A stretch of DNA of 64,000 nucleotides, from NCBI GenBank assembly GCA_015099395.1, contig AP024096.1:3410001-3474000 (forward strand), written 5' to 3'. The stretch comes from Ktedonobacteria bacterium brp13. GTDB lineage: Bacteria > Chloroflexota > Ktedonobacteria > Ktedonobacterales > Ktedonobacteraceae. Below the pieces are notes generated by a model. It searched no databases, was not told the DNA's origin, and was given only the letters and a program-made list of their open reading frames with translations. Below are positions 22,335-29,467 of this stretch, in pieces; within the stretch, counting starts at the first letter, position 1; every line of letters starts with the position of its first letter. Position numbers and translations under genes: made by a program.

Positions 22335-24578
22335 CTAACTCAGTGCTGCTTTGATGGCACCTTCAACGTTCGCCATAATTTCCAGGCTATCCTGCGGATT
22401 CGCTTCACGTGTCGTAATCAACACCTGAAAAGCTCTCCTTTCAGATCCTACCACACGCATCAAGAGATGGCGTTGGGTACTGGTGATGATAGTATCTTCA
22501 CACGCTCCCCACTGCTCCTGGTCGAATGCTTGCAAGACACTCTTTTGGATAGTACTGAAATACTTACAGATCTTCGAGATATCAATATCGTTGACGGCCA
22601 CCTGAGCGATCGGTTGTCCATCCAGAGTGACGACCGCGGCAGCAATAAAGCCTGTAACTGAATAGCCCAGACTCTGAAGCGCAGCCACTAACGAGGCATA
22701 GTTACGCCGTGCCGCACCCTGGGCACGTAGCACATCCGTAGAGAGCTTTGGATTGCTATCACCAAAGTCATTCTGCGTAACAGGCACCACTGGGGACCGA
22801 TCAGCAGCAGCTGGTGATTGCTGCTGCTGTTGCGCAGGAGTCAGAAACTGTGATGGTCGTTGCAGTGCCTGATGCGCTGGCGCTGGTGATGACGCTTGAT
22901 GGGAGATCGCAGGAAACGAACCCGACTGCCAGTCAGGCGAAGCGCGGCGCAATGAAGCCGCAGGCATCTCCTGGGGCGGCATCGTCGGAGCTAGCGGAGA
23001 AGCTATTGGCAACTGCGTCGAAGAGCCATAGGGAGTTGCAGAAGCAGGAGTCACCGGCGAGCTCTGTGCAGACGAAAAGGACTGTGGAGAGGTTGCTGGC
23101 GGCTCAGATAACAATTGATCGGTATCTATAGGAGCTGGCAATGCTGTCCTTTCTGCTCTTTCTGTCTGTCCTGTCTGATATTGAGGATATTGAGGAGGTA
23201 GCATCCAGTCGGCGGCATCAGGCGTTGCAGGTATATTCACCTGCTCAAGCTTACTTGCGGCAGGAGTATTGCGGGATGTCGCAGCTTTCCCAGGTAACGC
23301 AGCCATGCTCGATGTAGGCTGATCCGTCAACCAGGAAGGAAGGCTGGCCTGCTGCTGCGCTGGCTGCTGGACAGGAATAGGTTCACTCATCTGACGTAAC
23401 AGTGCATTCAGAGCATTGCTATCCAGAGCCATCGTTGGTGCGAGCGCCTCTTCGGCTATCATATCTTCGGGTGTATTAGCCGAGCTACGCACACGCGCAA
23501 AGTGTGCTGTACTCTCCCACCATTCCTTCACCGGACTCTCTTCAGGCACTGGCGCAGGCATCGCATAATCACCAGTCATCGAACTCTGCTCCGGGAAAAG
23601 CGGCTCAGATGATTGGTACACAGCCGGTGAGGTCGGCAATGGCATGGAAGGGGACTGATACGGTTGTTGCGCAGCTGGCTGCTGTTGATACGGTTGTTGC
23701 ACAGCTGGCTGCTGTTGATACGATTGTTGCGCAGCTGGCTGCTGTTGATACGGTTGTTGCGCAACTGGCTGTTCTTGTGAATCATCCATGAAGAAAAAGG
23801 GGCTGTCGTCGACTACATCGCCATGTTGCACGGCAGTCGCAAAAGATGTGGAGGCAGGGGCGGAAGAGACGCGTTCGATCTCGCCGCTATACTGCTGGTT
23901 CGCGTATTTCTTACGATACTGCACAGCCTGAAAGATCAGACGAGAGAGTGGTTGGGTCACATTGGAGGTGACCTGATCATTCCACGGCTGTTGAATGACG
24001 GTCCCATTCTTGTGGGCAGCGAGAGCAAAGAAGGCCTCTTCACCGCGTAACACCCCGTAGTCGGCCCAGATCAGTTCACCATTCTGGAAACGTAGCGTAC
24101 CATGCTCCTCCAGCCCGGTATTGATTAGCAGCGTGATACTGTTACGGCTCATATTGATAATCTGAATAACATCCAGCAGATCAAAAGAGTCCAGGCTAGC
24201 CGAGAAGCCCGTCTGCTGCAAGAAACGACGTAGCTCTTCTTTAAGGAGACGGATATCCAACGGGCGCTCAAGATAGCTCACGGCACCGCTCTCCAACGCC
24301 TTAATACGCAGGTCTTCCGCGCCCGCCTCACCCACCATGATCATACGTGTGTTTGGGTGATACGCACGTAACCATTGCAGCAATTCAAAGCCATCCGCAC
24401 CAGGAGTATTGAGGTCACAAAGGATCACATCGTATTCTTCAGCCCAGAGGACACGGACAGCATCCGCGCCATTCATGACTCCTTGTACCGCATAGCCATC
24501 TTTGCGCAGAGTATTTACGACACTCTGGTTAAGAGGCTCGTCACCGACAACCACAAAAATGCGCCAGACATCAGACAT
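22335..24578 (-). CDS. Receiver - PATAN (DUF4388) - roadblock/LC7 protein
   Basis: 747 residues in three parts. The N-terminal receiver domain (about 1-120) has the phospho-acceptor Asp55 in ILCDLNTPG. Next is a PATAN/DUF4388 domain (about 125-240: GTLRFQNGELIWADYG). A long low-complexity linker rich in Gln, Pro, Ser and Ala (about 245-610) includes four near-identical 10-residue repeats (QQPYQQQPAA type). The C-terminus (about 620-747) is a roadblock/LC7 domain, a family that partners small GTPases. There is no output DNA-binding domain, so the role is probably protein-protein signalling. ATG 24578 follows AGGTGG by 9 bases. No histidine kinase is adjacent. Confidence 0.85.
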   Translation of the reverse strand: MSDVWRIFVVVGDEPLNQSVVNTLRKDGYAVQGVMNGADAVRVLWAEEYDVILCDLNTPGADGFELLQWLRAYHPNTRMIMVGEAGAEDLRIKALESGAVSYLERPLDIRLLKEELRRFLQQTGFSASLDSFDLLDVIQIINMSRNSITLLINTGLEEHGTLRFQNGELIWADYGVLRGEEAFFALAAHKNGTVIQQPWNDQVTSNVTQPLSRLIFQAVQYRKKYANQQYSGEIERVSSAPASTSFATAVQHGDVVDDSPFFFMDDSQEQPVAQQPYQQQPAAQQSYQQQPAVQQPYQQQPAAQQPYQSPSMPLPTSPAVYQSSEPLFPEQSSMTGDYAMPAPVPEESPVKEWWESTAHFARVRSSANTPEDMIAEEALAPTMALDSNALNALLRQMSEPIPVQQPAQQQASLPSWLTDQPTSSMAALPGKAATSRNTPAASKLEQVNIPATPDAADWMLPPQYPQYQTGQTERAERTALPAPIDTDQLLSEPPATSPQSFSSAQSSPVTPASATPYGSSTQLPIASPLAPTMPPQEMPAASLRRASPDWQSGSFPAISHQASSPAPAHQALQRPSQFLTPAQQQQQSPAAADRSPVVPVTQNDFGDSNPKLSTDVLRAQGAARRNYASLVAALQSLGYSVTGFIAAAVVTLDGQPIAQVAVNDIDISKICKYFSTIQKSVLQAFDQEQWGACEDTIITSTQRHLLMRVVGSERRAFQVLITTREANPQDSLEIMANVEGAIKAALS
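23657..23776 (-). repeat. Four 30-bp tandem repeats in the linker of the receiver gene
   Basis: TGATACGGTTGTTGCGCAGC and ten more bases repeat four times in phase with codons, giving Gln/Pro/Ala/Tyr-rich decapeptides. A likely length-variable spacer. Confidence 0.85.
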
Positions 24579-24963
24579 CTTTAAAACCACCTAGAACACG
24601 TTGATCGATAAGATACAGCAAAACACAGCTCAATGACACGCTTACTACTGATTGTATTAGATGAAAAAGTCACGCTCGCTAAAAAGCTCTCGCCTAAGCG
24701 TGCATAAGCTAATAAAGAGTATTGACTGCTTTATGAATAATTATACCCTGAATTGTCGCTTCTCAATAACAGATTTGTATCAATGCTAGTACTTATTCAT
24801 GATTTACCATCAACAAAGATCGGAAAATGTACATTTAGAGCTCCATAGAGCGCCATTTCAGAATGACGATCCAGAGAATTTGTAGCCTTTTCAAAGAAAG
24901 TGCTATACTCGACACAGTAGCGGCTCGCGCTAGCCGCCACACAGTAAAAGGAGTGTTTACAAC
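24579..24963. other. Divergent intergenic region, receiver gene / rpiA
   Basis: No gene. Holds the divergent promoters; the rpiA side shows TTGTAG (24880) and TGCTATACT (24901-24909), an extended -10 box at 18-bp spacing. The minus-strand promoter cannot be placed with confidence. Confidence 0.45.
24880..24909 (+). promoter_or_regulatory. Promoter of rpiA with extended -10
   Basis: TTGTAG at 24880-24885, 18-bp spacer, TATACT at 24904-24909 preceded by TGC. It lies 54 bp before the start codon. Confidence 0.55.
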
Positions 24964-25662
24964 ATGTCAACACAGAAGAGCCAACAAGATTTATGGAAAC
25001 AACAGGTCGGTGAAGCCGCTGCACAATTGATAGATGAGGGGATGGTTGTCGGGTTAGGTACTGGCACGACGGCAAACTATTTAGTCCTTGCATTGGGAGA
25101 GCGTGTACGCCAGGGTCTGCATATCATAGGTGCGGTCTCCAGTTCACAGGCCACGATGGACCTGGCTGCAAGTCTGAATATTCCGTTGACCGACCTGGAT
25201 CATCACCCAGTGCTCGATATCTATATCGATGGTGCGGATGAGATCGATCCTCAACTCCAATTGATCAAGGGTGCGGGCGGCGCGCTGGTACGAGAGAAGA
25301 TTGTTGCTTCATCCGCGAAGCATTTTGTGGTGATCGCCGATCCAAGCAAATTAGTCAAGCAACTCGGTCACATCTTCCCACTACCCGTCGAGGTTACACC
25401 ACTGGCAAAGACACCGGTCAAACTCCATCTGGAGGCGCTGGGCGCAAACGTTACGCTGCGTGTACGCAATGGAGAGACCTTCATTACAGATAATAAAAAC
25501 AACATCCTGGATTGCACCTTTCCGCAAGGGATCACCGATCCAGTCACGCTCGACGCTAAAATTCAGAGCATCGTTGGAGTCGTCGAGACCGGCCTGTTTT
25601 TAAATATGGCAGAAAAGGTCCTTATTGGAGGACCAGAGGGCGTTAAAGTCCTCCATAGATGA
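24964..25662 (+). CDS. rpiA: Ribose-5-phosphate isomerase A
   Basis: 232-residue cytoplasmic enzyme that interconverts ribose 5-phosphate and ribulose 5-phosphate in the pentose phosphate pathway. The phosphate-binding GLGTGTTA loop lies at 30-37, the catalytic acid motif DGADEID at 89-95 and the KGAGGALVREK motif at 102-112, all canonical for RpiA. Length is normal. AAAAGGAG lies 10-11 bases upstream of ATG. It appears monocistronic; the MITE-like copy B begins about 20 bp after its stop, so transcription may run into that element's hairpins. Confidence 0.95.
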   Translation: MSTQKSQQDLWKQQVGEAAAQLIDEGMVVGLGTGTTANYLVLALGERVRQGLHIIGAVSSSQATMDLAASLNIPLTDLDHHPVLDIYIDGADEIDPQLQLIKGAGGALVREKIVASSAKHFVVIADPSKLVKQLGHIFPLPVEVTPLAKTPVKLHLEALGANVTLRVRNGETFITDNKNNILDCTFPQGITDPVTLDAKIQSIVGVVETGLFLNMAEKVLIGGPEGVKVLHR

Positions 25663-25681
25663 GTATAGCAGCAATTATGGG

Positions 25682-26047
25682 ATAGAGCCACATTCACCGG
25701 TGAAATTGGGCAAAGAAAACAACAAATGCTCGCTAATACAGGTGATGTCGCTAAAGCCTCCCTCTTTGAGGGGGGAAAGTCGCTTTAGCGACAGGGAGGA
25801 GTAGAAAGCTAGCAATTGCCCAATAGAAGATGATACGGACTTAGTAGATAAAAAACATCTTTGATGTAGAGATATCGTGAGTAGCGTAATTCGAGAATCT
25901 ACTCCCCCCTGTCGCTGCGGCGACATTCCCCCTCAAAGAGGGAGACAGGGGTATTGCCATCTTTTCCTGTGAATTCCTACTTTTTGGTACCAGAGGCTTT
26001 ATTGTGAAGGTTGTTTAAAAAATCACCAGTGAGTGTTGCTCCACTCC
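25682..26047. mobile_element. MITE-like element, copy B
   Basis: Shares with copy A the left end ATAGAGCCACATTCACCGGTGAAATTGGG (given here as its first 20 and following bases in position), the internal hairpin arms (25756-25819 and 25887-25950) and a degenerate complementary right end. The direct repeat ATGGG flanks it (25677-25681 and 26048-26052). Shorter than copy A because spacer sequences are missing. No coding capacity. Confidence 0.6.
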
Positions 26048-26166
26048 ATGGGTATCTACATGTATGCTATTAAGAATAGTAGCTATAACTCATAGACAGT
26101 AGTATTATCACCGTGTGTTACAATAACCCGGTGACGCTCTTTTTTTCTATCAGGAGTCATACCATT

Positions 26167-27063
26167 ATGCGCATAGTACGCACCGTTCAAGCGATGAGGC
26201 ATGAACGCGCGCAATGGACCGGCGCTGTCGGTCTGGTACCCACCATGGGTTATCTGCACGAGGGGCATCTCTCCCTTATGAGGCGCGCACGTGCAGAGCA
26301 AGAAAAAGTTATCGTAAGCATCTTTATCAACCCAACTCAATTTGGCCCTCATGAAGACCTAGCGACGTATCCACGTGACATTGAACGCGATCTGCATCTC
26401 CTTGAGTCTCTCGGGGTCGATGCTGTATTTTTGCCCTCCGCTTCTGAGATGTATCCCCAGGGCTTTACGACATATGTCGTCCCTACCGGTCCTCTCGTCG
26501 AGCAGGGAGAAGGTGAGATACGTCCAGGTCATTATCGGGGTGTCGCGACCATCGTACTCAAGCTATTTCAGATTGCGCAACCCCAGACAGCCTATTTTGG
26601 GCAGAAGGATGCACAACAGGTAGCCGTTATTCAACGCATGATCCGCGATTTTAATCTACCCATCGAGCTTGCTATTATGCCTACAATCCGCGAAGCCAAT
26701 GGATTGGCGATGAGCAGCCGCAATAGCTATCTTACCAGCACAGAGCGCAGGCAGACGGCTGTTCTCTATCGCGCACTCCAGGCCGGTCAACAGGTCTGCC
26801 AGCAGGCAATGCCCGCTGATGCACAAGCAGTAAGAGAGGCGATGCAGGCTGTGGTAGCAAGTGAACCAGAGGTTACAGTAAGTTACGCAGAGATTCGAGA
26901 TCCAGAGACCTTCTTCCCACTGACAACCGTACAGGCACCAGCCCTCCTGCTGATCGCCGCTCAGGTTGGCTCTATACGACTGATCGACAACTTCGCACTT
27001 CATACGGATGGCACGTGGGATACAGGCGTTATCATTGCAGAGGAGAGAAAAGCAGATGCGTGA
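26167..27063 (+). CDS. panC: Pantothenate synthetase
   Basis: 298-residue enzyme joining pantoate and beta-alanine with ATP to form pantothenate. Motifs: the HIGH-like PTMGYLHEGH (25-34), NPTQF (55-59), the FGQKDAQQ segment and the C-terminal MSSRN, all standard for the cytidylyltransferase-fold family. ATG 26167 follows CAGGAG by 9 bases, whereas an upstream in-frame start at 26113 lacks one. The gene overlaps panB by 8 bp (ATGCGTGA), and together with the reductase-like gene downstream forms a pantothenate operon. Its promoter must lie between element copy B and the start. Confidence 0.96.
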   Translation: MRIVRTVQAMRHERAQWTGAVGLVPTMGYLHEGHLSLMRRARAEQEKVIVSIFINPTQFGPHEDLATYPRDIERDLHLLESLGVDAVFLPSASEMYPQGFTTYVVPTGPLVEQGEGEIRPGHYRGVATIVLKLFQIAQPQTAYFGQKDAQQVAVIQRMIRDFNLPIELAIMPTIREANGLAMSSRNSYLTSTERRQTAVLYRALQAGQQVCQQAMPADAQAVREAMQAVVASEPEVTVSYAEIRDPETFFPLTTVQAPALLLIAAQVGSIRLIDNFALHTDGTWDTGVIIAEERKADA

Positions 27064-27940
27064 GAAAGTTACAATAACAGCTGTCAAAGCTCGCAAACAA
27101 GGACCCAAACTGACCATGGTTACCGCCTATGACGCACCCATGGCTCATATTGTCGATCTTGCCGGTATCGATATGATCCTGGTAGGCGACTCGCTAGCCA
27201 CTGCGGTGCTCGGCTATGAAGACACGCTGCCCGCGACCGTCGATATTATGATCCATCATAGCGCAGCCGTTTCTCGTGCCAAACCAGCTTCATTGATTGT
27301 CACAGATATGCCCTGGCTGAGCTATCATACCTCAACGGAAGAGGCGGTACGTAACGCCGGTCGTTTGATACGCGAGGGTCACGCGGGAGCCGTCAAGCTA
27401 GAAGGTGGACGCAAGCGTCTTCCGGTCGTTAAGGCGATCCTGGACGCCGAGATCCCGGTGGTGGGACACCTGGGACTGACGCCGCAGTCGGTACATGCCA
27501 TGGGTGGCTATCGTGTACAGGGGAAAGATAGTCAGATGGCACGCGCGTTGCTTGACGATGCAGTCGCGCTGGCTGAGGCAGGAATCTTTGCGCTGGTGCT
27601 CGAAGGAATACCCGATACGCTGGCCGAGTTGATTACCAGCGAGATTGCAATACCCACAATCGGGATTGGCGCAGGTACCCGCTGCGATGGACAGGTACTG
27701 GTCTTCCACGATGTCCTGGGTATGAGCGACCAGCGACTCGCAAAATTTGTACGCCAGTATGCGCATCTGATGGATGTCGCCACCGCTGCCCTCCAGCAAT
27801 ATAGCGCAGATGTCCAGGCCGGTACCTTCCCCGCTGAGAGCGAGACCTACCATATGAACAACGCGATCATTGAGGAGCTACGCGCCGAACGAGCCATAGA
27901 AACCGGTAAGACGAGTCATCAGATAGGCGTTGATGAATAG
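27056..27940 (+). CDS. panB: 3-Methyl-2-oxobutanoate hydroxymethyltransferase
   Basis: 294-residue enzyme that makes ketopantoate from alpha-ketoisovalerate and methylene-tetrahydrofolate. The metal-binding Asp45 sits in LVGDS, the MVTAYDA strand leads the barrel, and KLEGG and IGIGAG mark the substrate pocket. Length fits. The start overlaps the end of panC (translational coupling), and GAGGAG lies about 10 bases upstream inside panC. The product would be reduced next to pantoate, the step for which the following KARI-like gene is the natural candidate. Confidence 0.96.
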   Translation: MREKVTITAVKARKQGPKLTMVTAYDAPMAHIVDLAGIDMILVGDSLATAVLGYEDTLPATVDIMIHHSAAVSRAKPASLIVTDMPWLSYHTSTEEAVRNAGRLIREGHAGAVKLEGGRKRLPVVKAILDAEIPVVGHLGLTPQSVHAMGGYRVQGKDSQMARALLDDAVALAEAGIFALVLEGIPDTLAELITSEIAIPTIGIGAGTRCDGQVLVFHDVLGMSDQRLAKFVRQYAHLMDVATAALQQYSADVQAGTFPAESETYHMNNAIIEELRAERAIETGKTSHQIGVDE

Positions 27941-27998
27941 GTGATCCCGCAGCATTGATATATTTAACCAGAGCAAGTAGAAAGAATGTACGAGGGAT

Positions 27999-28988
27999 AT
28001 GGTAAATATTTTATATGACGCGGATACTGACATCGCACCGATCCTTACGAAGCAGATCGCAATTATTGGCTATGGCAGCCAGGGACACGCACATGCGCTG
28101 AATCTACGGGATAGTGGGTGCCACGTCTGTATTGGATTACCAGAGCAAAGTAAGAGTCGTCAGAAGGCAGAGCAAGATGGTTGGTCGGTGCTGCTCCCGC
28201 ATGAGGCGGCAGCACAGGCCGATGTAATCATGTTGCTGGTCCCTGATCAGGTGGCAGGCGACGTGTATCAGCAGAGTATCCTACCACAGTTGAGCGCTGG
28301 CAAACTGCTGCTCCTGGCCCACGGTTTCGCGCTGCACTTTGGACAGATCCAGCCCCGCGAGGATATCGATGTGGCGATGGTTGCACCCAACGGACCGGGA
28401 GTACAACTACGCCACACCTACAGTATCGGTGCCGGCATTCCAGCACTCTGGACCATCTGCCAGGATGCCAGCGGGCAGGCGCAAGCGCTCACTCATGCCT
28501 ATGCACACGCGCTGGGCTGTACTCGTGTAGGGATTATCGAGACCACCCTTGCCGAGGAGACCGAGACGGACCTCTTCGCCGAGCAGGTCGTGCTCTGCGG
28601 CGGCCTCACAACGCTGATCCGTACCGCCTTTGAAACACTGGTTGAGGCTGGCTATCAGCCGGAAGTAGCGTATACTTGCTGTCTGCAAGAGGTAAAGTTG
28701 ATCAGCGACCTGCTCTACCAGGGTGGCATACATTTCATGCACAACTCGATCAGCGATACCGCCGAGTACGGTGATTATGTGACTGGACCACGCATCATCG
28801 ATGAGCATACGCGTGAACAGATGCGCGGGACCCTACGCGATATTCAAGACGGCACCTTTGCCCGCAATTGGATACAGGAAAACCTTTCCGGTCGCCCACG
28901 TATGAATGCTCTGCGACGGCGCGATGCCTCACACCTCATTGAACAGGTTGGCACGCGTATGCGCGCAATGAACACAACGAACAGGTAG
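27999..28988 (+). CDS. Ketol-acid reductoisomerase-like protein, probable ketopantoate reductase
   Basis: 329 residues, class I KARI length and fold: Rossmann motif GYGSQGHAHAL (24-34), His108, the ETDLFAEQ metal site (Asp191, Glu195) and SISDTAEYGD (250-259). Two catalytic positions differ from true IlvC: Lys of APKGPGH is Asn131, and the first Glu of the FExLHE metal motif is Cys227 (YTCCLQE), leaving only Glu231. These residues serve the Mg-dependent isomerisation; reduction of a 2-keto acid needs less. Ketopantoate resembles the intermediate that KARI reduces, and IlvC is known to make pantoate in Corynebacterium. Placement 58 bp after panB therefore suggests a reductase replacing PanE. 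A strong terminator follows. Specificity is inference. Confidence 0.85.
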   Translation: MVNILYDADTDIAPILTKQIAIIGYGSQGHAHALNLRDSGCHVCIGLPEQSKSRQKAEQDGWSVLLPHEAAAQADVIMLLVPDQVAGDVYQQSILPQLSAGKLLLLAHGFALHFGQIQPREDIDVAMVAPNGPGVQLRHTYSIGAGIPALWTICQDASGQAQALTHAYAHALGCTRVGIIETTLAEETETDLFAEQVVLCGGLTTLIRTAFETLVEAGYQPEVAYTCCLQEVKLISDLLYQGGIHFMHNSISDTAEYGDYVTGPRIIDEHTREQMRGTLRDIQDGTFARNWIQENLSGRPRMNALRRRDASHLIEQVGTRMRAMNTTNR

Positions 28989-29022
28989 AGAGCAAGACGC
29001 TAGAGCAAGCGAGAAGACAAGG

Positions 29023-29080
29023 CCCGGCGTGGAGCGTGCGAGAAGACTGCACGCTCCACGCCGGGTCCTTCATTTTTATC
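29023..29080 (+). terminator. Strong terminator of the pantothenate operon
   Basis: A perfect 17-bp stem, CCCGGCGTGGAGCGTGC (29023-29039) with 29049-29065, followed by a T-rich run. The rest of 29081-29467 is A/T-rich and shows no gene. Confidence 0.85.
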
Positions 29081-29467
29081 TCTGTATGTCGATACATGTA
29101 ACAATAGAGATAAAATAACACGCTATTCTTCAGTTGAGTCTATTTTTCTTAAACTATTTCCTATGCTATAACATACAGTGCATATGCTTTTTCTTGTCAC
29201 TGCAACAAATTGGGACTATAGAACGTCTAATGTATCAGCGGCACATAATTTGACCCGTTTCCCAAATACGGAATAGAATATGATACATACTCACTTATTG
29301 CGCAAGAAGATAGAGTTTTTTAGAAATGCAAGAGGTACTACTCTTGAATATTGATGGAGTAAAATTCTCGAATATGAGCTTGCATTGTAGATCTTCTGCC
29401 AGAGCAAATGAATAGCGAAAAAATATTCGATCGACAGTAAAAGATCGATAAAAAGGGGCTAAGAGAG

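Noticed and set aside
23657..23776. CRISPR array
   Set aside because: The 30-bp repeats are contiguous without spacers and are in phase with a protein-coding gene.
27999..28988. Plain ilvC for branched-chain amino acid synthesis
   Set aside because: No ilvB/ilvN or leu genes adjoin it, and the Lys and Glu needed for isomerisation are replaced by Asn131 and Cys227.
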